Part shown: one piece after another, positions 35,260 through 43,171 of the stretch | How positions within the stretch are numbered: position 1 is the stretch's first letter | Layout of the letters: every line of letters starts with the position of its first letter | Assembly (NCBI RefSeq): GCF_012911925.1 | Contig: NZ_JAAXKY010000004.1 | Location: 61,782 to 125,781, forward strand | Direction of reading: 5' to 3' | Length of the DNA: 64,000 nt | From: Pseudonocardia xinjiangensis | GTDB lineage: Bacteria > Actinomycetota > Actinomycetes > Mycobacteriales > Pseudonocardiaceae | Position numbers and translations under genes: made by a program | The notes under the pieces: model-generated | The model's database searches: none | Seen by the model: only the letters and a program-made list of their open reading frames with translations | What the model was told of the DNA's origin: nothing

Positions 35260-36069
35260 GTGTCCGAGAAGGTGTCCCAGAGCGACGGCGACCAGCCCTA
35301 CCTCGTGATCGACAACGTCCGCAAGCAGTTCCCGCGCCGCGGGGAGCCGCCCCTCACCGTCATCGACGGGCTGAACGTGGCGGTGGAGCACGGGTCGCTG
35401 CTGTCCATCCTCGGCCCGTCGGGCTGCGGGAAGTCCACGCTGCTCAACATGATCAACGGCCTCGACGACGTGACGTCCGGCCGGATCGTCATCAACAACC
35501 ACGTGGTGAGCGCCCGATCGCGCTCGGCGGTCCGCATCGGCGTCGTGTTCCAGGAGCCGCGGCTGCTGCCGTGGCGCACGGTCCGCGACAACGTCCGCCT
35601 CCCGCTCGACGAGCTGAACGTGTCGCGGGACGAGGCCGACGAGCGGGTGCAGCGCTACCTCGATCTCGTCGGCCTCGGCGAGTTCGGCGACTACTTCCCG
35701 CTGCGCCTGTCCGGTGGCATGCAGCAGCGGGTGGCGCTCGCGCGGGGCCTGGCGATCGAACCCGACCTGCTGCTGGCCGACGAGCCGTTCTCCGCGCTCG
35801 ACGAGATCACCGCCCGCAAGCTGCGCCGGGAGTTCACCGAGATCTGGCGCGCCACCGGGCGCACGGTCCTGTTCGTCACCCACAACATCCGGGAGGCGGT
35901 CTTCCTGTCCACGCGGATGCTGGTCGTCACCGCGCGTCCGTGCACCACGCACATGGACATCGCGATCGACGTCCCGTACCCGCGGGTGCCGGAGGACGAC
36001 CGCCTCTTCGAGATCGAGAAGCAGGTCACCAAGGACTTCATCCAGATGGAGGAAGCGGCGGCCGGATGA
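35260..36069 (+). CDS. ABC transporter ATP-binding protein, SsuB/TauB-like
   Basis: The 269-residue ATPase has Walker A GPSGCGKST, Q-loop FQEPRLLPWRT (typical of the sulfonate/nitrate/taurine family), signature LSGGMQQR and Walker B LLLADEPFSALDE. The start is GTG 35260 with GGGAG upstream. It completes a three-gene importer whose ligand should be the operon's substrate. Confidence 0.9.
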   Translation: MSEKVSQSDGDQPYLVIDNVRKQFPRRGEPPLTVIDGLNVAVEHGSLLSILGPSGCGKSTLLNMINGLDDVTSGRIVINNHVVSARSRSAVRIGVVFQEPRLLPWRTVRDNVRLPLDELNVSRDEADERVQRYLDLVGLGEFGDYFPLRLSGGMQQRVALARGLAIEPDLLLADEPFSALDEITARKLRREFTEIWRATGRTVLFVTHNIREAVFLSTRMLVVTARPCTTHMDIAIDVPYPRVPEDDRLFEIEKQVTKDFIQMEEAAAG

Positions 36070-36086
36070 TGCTGAAAGGAAACGAC

Positions 36087-37226
36087 GTGAACGGAGCAGA
36101 CGACGCAGAGCAGGAGCTGCGCTATTCGAGAGTGCGCGCGGCGATGGCCGAGAACGGCCTTGACCTGCTGCTCGCGTACGGCCCGGGGTGGCGCCGGGAG
36201 AACATCCGCTACCTGACCGACGCCCGGGTCACCGGCAGCGCCGCACTGGTGCTGGTGCCGGCGGCGGGGGAGCCGTCGGCGTTCTCCGTGCGCCCGGCCG
36301 ACCTGGGCGTGATCGCGCAGCGCGGCTGGGTCACCGACGTGGTGCGCCTGGACTTCCCCGCGTCCACGGTGCTGGTCGAGCGCCTGCGCGACCTCGCCCC
36401 CTCCCGGATCGGGGTGGCTCACCTGGAGCTGTTGCCGCAGGCGATCGCCGACGCGATCGCCGCGGGAGCCCCCGGCGCGGAGGTGGTGTCGGCCACCGGC
36501 CTGCTCGACGACGCGCGGATGGTCAAGAGCGACTGGGAGCTCGCGCAGATGCGCCGCTCGGCCGCCGTCTGCGCGGCGGGCTGGCAGAAGTTCGTCGACG
36601 TGCTGGAGCCGGGCCTGCCCGAGTACCGCATCGTCGCGGAGGTCGAGGCGGAGCTGAAGCGCCTCGGGGCCGAGGACAACTTCATGCTGATCGCCTCGGG
36701 TGGCGACGAGGTGATGGGGATGACGCCGCCGGGCCCGCGCCTGCTCGAAGAGGGCGACATGGTGCGCACCGAGCTCACCCCGCAGATGAACGGCTACTGG
36801 CTGCAGATCTGCCGCTCGGCGGTGGTCGGCCGGGCGAGCGACGCCCAGCGCCGCTCGTTCGACCTGTTCAACGAGGCCGTCGAGGCCGGGCTGTCGGTCG
36901 TGCGGCCGGGGATCACCGCGCACGAGGTGGCGGTGGCGGAGAACGACGTCTTCCGCAAGTACGGCTACGGCGAGTACTGCACGGCCAGGTACACGCGCGT
37001 GCGGGGCCACGGGCACGGGCTGCACCTGGACGAGACGCCGATCATCGAGGGCAACCACACGGTGCTGCCGGAGCGCGCCGTGTTCATCGTCCACCCGAAC
37101 ACCTACACACCGATTGCCGGCTACCACGTGCTGGGCGACCCGGTGGTGGTCACCGCCACCGGCTACGAGGTGCTGATCGAGACGGAGCGGGTGCTCTTCG
37201 AGACCCCGCAGGGGGTGGCGGCATGA
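36087..37226 (+). CDS. M24 pita-bread-fold hydrolase, metal ligands degenerate (protein A)
   Basis: The 379-residue creatinase/aminopeptidase-P-like protein has an N-terminal creatinase domain (to about 140) and a pita-bread domain. The M24 ligand set is broken: the region expected as D-x-G ... sDxTR reads ELTPQMNGYWLQICRS; GHGHGLHLDETP keeps one histidine; FIVHPN replaces ftiEP. This is closer to metal-free creatinase-type C-N hydrolases than to peptidases. GTG 36087 is preferred because of AAAGGA 7 nt before it; ATG 36066, overlapping the ATPase stop, is the alternative. Confidence 0.78.
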   Translation: MNGADDAEQELRYSRVRAAMAENGLDLLLAYGPGWRRENIRYLTDARVTGSAALVLVPAAGEPSAFSVRPADLGVIAQRGWVTDVVRLDFPASTVLVERLRDLAPSRIGVAHLELLPQAIADAIAAGAPGAEVVSATGLLDDARMVKSDWELAQMRRSAAVCAAGWQKFVDVLEPGLPEYRIVAEVEAELKRLGAEDNFMLIASGGDEVMGMTPPGPRLLEEGDMVRTELTPQMNGYWLQICRSAVVGRASDAQRRSFDLFNEAVEAGLSVVRPGITAHEVAVAENDVFRKYGYGEYCTARYTRVRGHGHGLHLDETPIIEGNHTVLPERAVFIVHPNTYTPIAGYHVLGDPVVVTATGYEVLIETERVLFETPQGVAA

Positions 37227-38287
37227 AACGTGGACTCGTCGTGCTGGATTCGGCGGAGGTGCCGGAGCAGGAGCGTCCCGGGCGCGTGGCGCGGCTCCAG
37301 CAACGGCTGACCGACGAGGGGGTGACGCTCGGGCTCGTCTACGCCGACGTCCACCGCTCCGACGATCTCGGCTACCTCACCAACCTGTGCATCTACTGGA
37401 ACGAGGGCATCCTCGCGGTGCCCGCCGAGGGCGAGCCCGCGTTCCTGATGAAGCTGTCGCCGCGGGTGCACGGGTGGATGCGGCGCTCGTCGACGCTGAC
37501 CGACCTGCGCAGCGGCAAGGGGTTCACCGCACTCGTGCAGGGCCTGGTGGAGAACCGGGAACAGGGCGTGATCGGGCTCGTCGACGCCGCGCTGTGGCCG
37601 GCCACCGCCGTCGAAGAGGTGCGGGCCGCCGCTCCCGGCTGGGAGGTGCGCCCGCTGGGCGGGCTCGTGCGTGAGCAGCGGCTCGTCCCGTCGACGGCGG
37701 AGCTCGACCTGCTCGGCCGCGCCGCCGCCGCGCTGCGGACCGCCCTGGACGCGGGGACCGCGCCCGACCTGCCGGACGGCGAGCGCATCGCGATCCTCGA
37801 GCAGGCCCTGCGCGGCGCCGGCTACACCGACCTGATGGTCGAGGTGGTGCACGGCCCGGACGGGGTGTCGGCCGTGGAGGTGACCGGGCAGTACCGGTTC
37901 GGCTGGCTGCGCGTCGCGCGCCTCGTCGCCCCGCATGCGGGAGTGGCGCTGCCGTCCTGGGCGGCCGCGGTGCAGAACGCGCTGGCCGCCGCCCGCGGTG
38001 CCGTCGCGCCCGGGGTGCGGGCCGCCGCGCCCGCCGCAGCCGCGGAGAACGCGTTCACCACCGGCCTCCCCTCCGGGGCCGTCCTGCACGCCACGGTCGT
38101 GCACCAGGCCGACCTGTCCACCGGCGGCGACTACGCGAGCCCCGACGAGGAGCTGGCGCCGGGTGCCGTGGTGGTGGTCGGGGTGGAGGTCCTCTTCCCC
38201 GACGGCGGCCGCGTGGCCGTCGCCGACACCGTCCGCGTCGGTGTGACCGGCGCGGAAGACCTCGATGCCGAGGAGCAGCACGCATGA
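37223..38287 (+). CDS. Second, more degenerate M24/creatinase-like protein (protein B)
   Basis: The 354-residue protein resembles protein A in its N-terminal half (LGLVYADVHRSDDLGYLTNL, LVREQRLVPSTAELDLL) but its C-terminal domain has no GHG motif or recognisable M24 metal site. It may be a structural partner of protein A in a heteromer, or a non-hydrolytic derivative. The ATG overlaps the stop of protein A by 4 bp, and its own stop overlaps the next start. Such coupling suggests fixed stoichiometry. Confidence 0.72.
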   Translation: MKRGLVVLDSAEVPEQERPGRVARLQQRLTDEGVTLGLVYADVHRSDDLGYLTNLCIYWNEGILAVPAEGEPAFLMKLSPRVHGWMRRSSTLTDLRSGKGFTALVQGLVENREQGVIGLVDAALWPATAVEEVRAAAPGWEVRPLGGLVREQRLVPSTAELDLLGRAAAALRTALDAGTAPDLPDGERIAILEQALRGAGYTDLMVEVVHGPDGVSAVEVTGQYRFGWLRVARLVAPHAGVALPSWAAAVQNALAAARGAVAPGVRAAAPAAAAENAFTTGLPSGAVLHATVVHQADLSTGGDYASPDEELAPGAVVVVGVEVLFPDGGRVAVADTVRVGVTGAEDLDAEEQHA

Positions 38288-39363
38288 GGATTCTGTCGAA
38301 CGCCGACATCGAGCAGGTGCTCACGCCCGGGGAGTGCCTCTCCGCGCTGGAGTCCGCCTACGTCGAGCTGGCGCAGGGCAAGGGCGCGAACCGCCCGCGC
38401 AACCACACCTACTTCCCGGTGGAGGATCCGCGCCATCCCGGCTTCCGGTTCCGGTTCAAGTCGCAGGAGGGCGGCACGGTCGGCAGCGGCGTGTGGGCCC
38501 TGCGGATCACCTCCGACATCGCGGGCGTCGAGACGCTCGCCAACGGGGTGCAGCGCCGCCGCCTGATCCCGGCCGCGCCGGGCGGGCGCTACGTCGGGCT
38601 CGTGACGCTCTACAGCATGACCACGCTGGAGCCGCTGGCGATCCTGCACGACAGCGTGGTGCAGAAGATGCGGGTGGGGGCCACCTCGGCGCTCGGCATC
38701 CGCGAGCTGGCGAGCGAGGACGTCACCGTCGCGGGGATGTTCGGGTCCGGCTGGCAGGCCGAGTCGCACCTGGAGTGCCTGCTGATGGTGCGCCCGGAGA
38801 TCGAGGAGGTGCGGGTCTACAGCCCCACCCCCGGCAACCGGGAGAAGTTCGCGGCCACCTGGAGCGAGCGCACCGGGCGGCGGATCGTGGCGGTCGACGA
38901 GCCGCGCGGCGCCGTCGAGGGCTGCCGGATCGTCACCTGCGCGACCGCGGCCATGGACCCCTGCTTCGAGGGGGCCTGGCTGGAGCCGGGCAGCCACGTC
39001 ACGGCGATCACCTCGCCGGACGGCACCGCCACCCGCCGCGAGCTGGACGACGCCACGTTCGACCGCGCCGACCGCATCGTCGTGCTCTCCCGCGAGCAGG
39101 TGCACCACGACAAGCAGTACGACATCCTCGGCCCGGTCGACCGCGGCCGGATGAGCTGGGACGACATCCACGAGCTGGGTGACCTGCTGGCCGGCACCGC
39201 ACCGGGTCGCACCCGGCCCGACGAGACCACGATCTTCGCCAACAACACCGGCATGGGCCTGCAGTTCGCGGCGGTCTGTGCCAGGGCGCTCGCGCTGGCC
39301 GAGGAGCGCGGCCTCGGCCACGAGGTGCCCACCGACTGGTTCCTCGAGGAGACGTCCCCGTGA
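38284..39363 (+). CDS. Ornithine cyclodeaminase / mu-crystallin family protein
   Basis: The 359-residue protein has an N-terminal dimerisation domain with FRFKSQEGG and a Rossmann domain with VAGMFGSGWQAESHLE for NAD(P). KMRVGATSALG supplies the conserved arginine of the family. Members are ornithine cyclodeaminases, ketimine reductases, pyrroline-2-carboxylate reductases and EutC-type enzymes. It probably interconverts an amino or imino acid produced by the M24 step. It overlaps both neighbours by 4 bp. Confidence 0.83.
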   Translation: MRILSNADIEQVLTPGECLSALESAYVELAQGKGANRPRNHTYFPVEDPRHPGFRFRFKSQEGGTVGSGVWALRITSDIAGVETLANGVQRRRLIPAAPGGRYVGLVTLYSMTTLEPLAILHDSVVQKMRVGATSALGIRELASEDVTVAGMFGSGWQAESHLECLLMVRPEIEEVRVYSPTPGNREKFAATWSERTGRRIVAVDEPRGAVEGCRIVTCATAAMDPCFEGAWLEPGSHVTAITSPDGTATRRELDDATFDRADRIVVLSREQVHHDKQYDILGPVDRGRMSWDDIHELGDLLAGTAPGRTRPDETTIFANNTGMGLQFAAVCARALALAEERGLGHEVPTDWFLEETSP

Positions 39364-39908
39364 GTGAGCTTGTGAACGAACCATCGGCACGGCGCGAGCT
39401 TGCCAAGGGAGTCGTCGGCGGGACGGCGATCGTCTTCGGTGACGACGTCAACACCGACGTGATCATCCCGGGCCGCTACCTGGTCAGCATCGACCCGGCG
39501 GAGCTCGCCGAGCACGCCTTCGAGCCGCTCGGGCCGGAGCTGCAGCAGCGGCTGCGGGCGAGCGACGTGGTGGTGGCCGGGCGCAACTTCGGCTGCGGCA
39601 GCGCCCGCGAGCAGGCCTCGACGTGCCTCATCGGGGCCGGGATCAGCGCGGTCGTCGCGCGGTCGTTCTCGCGGGTGTTCTTCCGCAACGCGATCAACAC
39701 CGGGCTGGTGGCCGTGGAGTGCCCCGACGCCGTGGACGCCGTCGAGGACGGTGCCGAGGTGCTGGTCGACTACGGCGCGGGCACGGTCACGGTGGGCGGG
39801 CAGAGCTTCGGCTTCGCCCCGTACCCGCCGGGCCTGCGCGTGATCCTCGAGGCGGGCGGGCTCATCCCGCACCTCATGCAGCAGGCGAAAGCAGGACAAC
39901 GTGGGTAA
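39360..39908 (+). CDS. LeuD-like hydro-lyase small subunit (pair 1)
   Basis: The 182-residue swivel-domain protein has DDVNTDVIIPGRY and GRNFGCGSAREQAS, the substrate-binding serine/arginine loop of isopropylmalate dehydratase and related two-subunit aconitases, and FFRNAINTGL. The start is GTG 39360, coupled to the preceding gene; GTG 39372 is an alternative. It pairs with the large subunit that overlaps its 3' end. Absence of leuA and leuB argues against leucine synthesis. Confidence 0.87.
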   Translation: MSELVNEPSARRELAKGVVGGTAIVFGDDVNTDVIIPGRYLVSIDPAELAEHAFEPLGPELQQRLRASDVVVAGRNFGCGSAREQASTCLIGAGISAVVARSFSRVFFRNAINTGLVAVECPDAVDAVEDGAEVLVDYGAGTVTVGGQSFGFAPYPPGLRVILEAGGLIPHLMQQAKAGQRG

Positions 39909-41163
39909 GTCGTTCGCACAGAAGGCCCTGGAACGGGCGTCGGGGGAGAAGGACCTGGTTCCCGGCCAGATCGTCGACGCCTTCCCCGACCTGTACATGA
40001 GCCACACGGCCAGCTGGCGCTGCATCCGCACGCTGGAGCGGATGGGCGTCGACGAGCTGTACGACGTCGACCGGATCGCCATGGTGATGGACCACATCTC
40101 CCCGGCGGACAACGCGAAGACGGCGGGCTACCACGCGCTGTGCCGGGAGTTCGCCGATCGGATGGGCGTGCGCAAGTTCTTCGACGTCAACGCGGGCATC
40201 GCGCACGTCGTGCTGATGGAGCGCGGGCTGATCAAGCCGGGTGAGCTGATCATCGGCACCGACTCGCACTCCACGATCTACGGTGCGCTGGGCGCGCTCG
40301 GCACCGGCGTGGGCTTCAGCGAGATCACCGCCACCTGGGTCACCGGCAAGCTCTGGATGAAGGTGCCGGAGTCGATCAAGGTGGAGGTCGACGGGCCGCT
40401 CGCACGCGGCACGTATCCCAAGGACGTGATGCTGCGCCTGATCGGTGATGTCGGGGCCGACGGCGCCACGTACTGCTCGGTGGAGTTCCACGGCAGCTAC
40501 GTCGAGCAGATGTCGGTGTCGGAGCGGATGACGCTGTGCAACCTCGCGATGGAGATGGGGGCGAAGAACGCCTTCGTCCCCCCGGACGACACCGCGCTCG
40601 CCTACCTCGACGAGGCAGGAGCCGACCGCGGCTCGTACGAGGTGCTGCTGCCCGACCCCGATGCGCAGTACCGGCAGGTCGAGCGGGTGGACGGCCGGTC
40701 GCTCGTGCCGCAGGTGGCGGTGCCGCACACCGTGGACAACGTGGTGGGGGTGGACGAGGTCGCGGGCACGAAGGTGGACCAGGTGTTCATCGGCTCGTGC
40801 GCCAACGCCAAGTACGACGACCTCGCGATCGCGGCGGAGGTGCTCGCCGGCAACACCGTGGCGCCCGGCGTGCGGCTGATCGTCACCCCGGCGTCGAGCA
40901 TGATCATGGCGAAGGCCGCGTCCGACGGGATCGTCTCGACGTTGCTCCAGGCCGGTGCGCTCATCACGAACCCCGGCTGCGGGGCGTGTGCCGGCAGCGG
41001 CGGCGCGATGGCCGACGGGGAGGTCACCTTCTCCACGGCGAACCGCAACTTCCAGGGCCGGATGGGCAGCTACCAGAGCAGCATCTACCTGGGCAGCCCG
41101 GCCACCGCGGCGGCGTCGGCGATCCGTGGGGTCATCAGCAACCCGCAGGAGCTGCTGGCATGA
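39901..41163 (+). CDS. LeuC-like [4Fe-4S] hydro-lyase large subunit (pair 1)
   Basis: The 420-residue aconitase-family large subunit retains all three cluster cysteines, C300 (GSCANAK), C360 and C363 (NPGCGAC), plus GTDSHSTIYGALGA and TANRNFQGRMGS. With the LeuD-like protein it should hydrate/dehydrate or isomerise a hydroxy di- or tricarboxylate, as in isopropylmalate, homoaconitate, dimethylmaleate or citraconate chemistry. The start is GTG 39901, overlapping the small-subunit gene. Confidence 0.87.
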   Translation: MGKSFAQKALERASGEKDLVPGQIVDAFPDLYMSHTASWRCIRTLERMGVDELYDVDRIAMVMDHISPADNAKTAGYHALCREFADRMGVRKFFDVNAGIAHVVLMERGLIKPGELIIGTDSHSTIYGALGALGTGVGFSEITATWVTGKLWMKVPESIKVEVDGPLARGTYPKDVMLRLIGDVGADGATYCSVEFHGSYVEQMSVSERMTLCNLAMEMGAKNAFVPPDDTALAYLDEAGADRGSYEVLLPDPDAQYRQVERVDGRSLVPQVAVPHTVDNVVGVDEVAGTKVDQVFIGSCANAKYDDLAIAAEVLAGNTVAPGVRLIVTPASSMIMAKAASDGIVSTLLQAGALITNPGCGACAGSGGAMADGEVTFSTANRNFQGRMGSYQSSIYLGSPATAAASAIRGVISNPQELLA

Positions 41164-42413
41164 ACATGGTGGAGAAGATCCTCGCCCGGGCGAGCGGACG
41201 GCAGTCGGTCGAGCCGGGCGACGTGGTGGTGGCCGAGGTCGACCTGCTGATCATGCACGACCTGAGCGGCTGGCTCACCAGCCGCGTGTTCGACAAGCAG
41301 GTGGGCGGCCCCGTGCGCCATCCCGAGCGGGTGGCGATGGTGTTCGACCACCACTACTCCCCGCCCACCGAGGACGCCGCGGACATGCTCAAGGCGAACC
41401 GCGAGTGGGCGCGGCGCAACGGCATCCAGCTGTTCGACTGCGGCAACGGCAACATCCACCACACCGTGGTGCGCCGCGGGCTGGTCCGGCCGGGTGCGAT
41501 CGTCGTCGGGTCGGACAGCCACACGCCGGTGCACGGCGCCCTCGGCGCGTTCGCCGCGGCGCTGGGCAACGACTCCCACGCCGGCACCGTGCTGCCCTAC
41601 GGGAAGGCCTGGTTCCGGGTGCCCGAGACGGTGCGGGTGGAGCTCGTCGGCACCCCGCCGCCGGGCACCACCGCGCGGGACGTCGCGCTGTGGCTCGTCG
41701 GGCAGATCGGCGAGGGCGGCCTGATCTACGCGGCCGTCGAGTTCGCCGGCCCGTACGTCAAGGAGCTGCCGTTCTGGGACCGGTGGCTCTTCCCGCTGCT
41801 GTGCGTCGACCTCGGCGCCAAGTGCAGCTTCGTGGAGCCCGACGAGGTGACCGAGGAGTTCGTCCGCTCCCTCCCACCCGGGGCCGCCGACCGGCCGGCG
41901 CACAGCGACGGCGGCGAGGCCGCCCGCGTGCTGCGGTTCGACGTCGGCGGGGTGGCACCCCAGGTGGCGTGCCCGCCCACGGTCGGCAACCTCGCCGACG
42001 TCTCGGCGCTGGCCGGCACGCCGGTGCAGTACGCCGAGCTGGGCGGGCACGCGGGCGGGCGCCTGGAGGACTTCCGGGCCGCCGCGGAGGTGCTCCAGGG
42101 CCGCCGGGTGCACCCGGACGTCCGGTTCAACGTGGTGCCGTCGAGCCGGGAGGTCTTCACCGAGGCCGTCCGGGAAGGGCTGGTGCTCGCGCTGCACGAG
42201 GCCGGGGCCACGTGGTTCCCGCCGAGCACGGGCTCCAACCAGGCCTACAACATGGGGGCGATGGCCGCGGGCGAGTCGATGATCTCGACCCACGCCCGCA
42301 ACTTCCCCGGCCGCAACGGCAGCGCCGAGGCGAACATGTACCTGGCAGCGGCCCGGACCGTGGCGGCATCGGCCGTCACCGGCACGATCACCGACGCAGG
42401 GGAGCTCGCATGA
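41160..42413 (+). CDS. LeuC-like large subunit lacking all Fe-S ligands (pair 2)
   Basis: The 417-residue aconitase-superfamily protein is collinear with LeuC (GSDSHTPVHGALGAF; STHARNFPGRNGS). The cluster cysteines are replaced by H297 (LGGHAGGR in place of GSCTNGR), T357 and N360 (PPSTGSN in place of NPGCxxC). The 60- and 3-residue spacings match canonical LeuC, so these are substitutions, not misalignment. It cannot hold a normal [4Fe-4S] cluster by these ligands. It may use another metal, act without one, or be regulatory. It overlaps both neighbours by ATGA. Confidence 0.82.
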   Translation: MNMVEKILARASGRQSVEPGDVVVAEVDLLIMHDLSGWLTSRVFDKQVGGPVRHPERVAMVFDHHYSPPTEDAADMLKANREWARRNGIQLFDCGNGNIHHTVVRRGLVRPGAIVVGSDSHTPVHGALGAFAAALGNDSHAGTVLPYGKAWFRVPETVRVELVGTPPPGTTARDVALWLVGQIGEGGLIYAAVEFAGPYVKELPFWDRWLFPLLCVDLGAKCSFVEPDEVTEEFVRSLPPGAADRPAHSDGGEAARVLRFDVGGVAPQVACPPTVGNLADVSALAGTPVQYAELGGHAGGRLEDFRAAAEVLQGRRVHPDVRFNVVPSSREVFTEAVREGLVLALHEAGATWFPPSTGSNQAYNMGAMAAGESMISTHARNFPGRNGSAEANMYLAAARTVAASAVTGTITDAGELA

Positions 42414-42940
42414 CCACCGTCGAGGGGCCCGTGCTGCAGGCCCGCGGCCGGTGCTGGACGTTCGGGGACAACATCCCGACCGACCGGCTGGTGAAGACGA
42501 AGTACGTCGTCGAGCCGATGTCGGTGATCGTGGCGCACGTGCTCGAGGACCTGAACCCCCGCTTCCCGCTGGAGGTTCAGCCGGGCGACATCGTGGTGGC
42601 CGGCAAGCACTTCGGGCAGTCGTCCGGGCGGGCGATCGCGGTGAAGGCGCTCAAGGCCACCGGCATCGGCTGCGTCGTCGCCGACACGTTCGCGCGCACC
42701 TTCTACCGCAACGCGTTCGAGGTCGGGCTGCCGGTGCTCGAGCTGCCCGGCGTCTCGGAACTGGTCTCCGACGGCGACGTCCTCGCGGTCGACGTGGCCG
42801 CGGGCACGTTCCGCAACGAGGCGACCGGCCAGGAGCGCACCGTCGCGCCCCCGGACGCGTTCCTGCTGGAGATGCTGCGGGCGGGTGGCCTGATCCCGCT
42901 GGCCAAGAAGCGCACCGACCTCTTCGACCCCGCCACCTGA
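42410..42940 (+). CDS. LeuD-like small subunit, divergent (pair 2)
   Basis: The 176-residue swivel-domain protein has GDNIPTDRLV instead of DxxNTDxI and GKHFGQSSGRAIAV instead of GxNFGCGSSREHA. Ser and Arg are kept, the Cys is lost, and FYRNAFEVGLP is retained. Its changes parallel those of its large subunit. It is the last gene of the operon, followed by a strong terminator. Confidence 0.82.
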   Translation: MTTVEGPVLQARGRCWTFGDNIPTDRLVKTKYVVEPMSVIVAHVLEDLNPRFPLEVQPGDIVVAGKHFGQSSGRAIAVKALKATGIGCVVADTFARTFYRNAFEVGLPVLELPGVSELVSDGDVLAVDVAAGTFRNEATGQERTVAPPDAFLLEMLRAGGLIPLAKKRTDLFDPAT

Positions 42941-42945
42941 TCGCC

Positions 42946-43001
42946 GCGAGATCCGGCTGTTCGTCCCGTTCAGGGCCGGCAGCCGGGTCTCGCCCGTTTT
43001 G
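42946..43001 (+). terminator. Rho-independent terminator of the MarR/ABC/LeuCD-like operon
   Basis: Left arm GCGAGATCCGGCTG (42946-42959) pairs with CAGCCGGGTCTCGC (42980-42993), 14 bp with one G-U, 20-nt loop. TTTT follows at 42997-43000. It begins 5 nt after the stop of the last gene. The left arm is shared with the repeat at 1220. Confidence 0.8.
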
Positions 43002-43171
43002 TCACCAGGATCGTTAACAATCTGGTTGCCAATGGATCATCGTGGTGCCTATGCTCCAGACGCCCCCGGTGACCGGCCTGCAGAGCCGCGCCCCCCTCCC
43101 GTGGAGCGTGAGGTCGCAGTGCGACGTCCCGTCGATCGGTGGCGGAAAACTCGATGAGGAGTTGACGAGCC

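Noticed and set aside
37223..38287. Protein B as an active M24 aminopeptidase
   Set aside because: No M24 metal ligands or GHG motif can be found in its C-terminal domain.
39360..42940. LeuC/LeuD-like pairs as leucine biosynthesis genes
   Set aside because: No leuA or leuB is present, there are two pairs, one without Fe-S ligands, and the operon is built around an importer and hydrolases.
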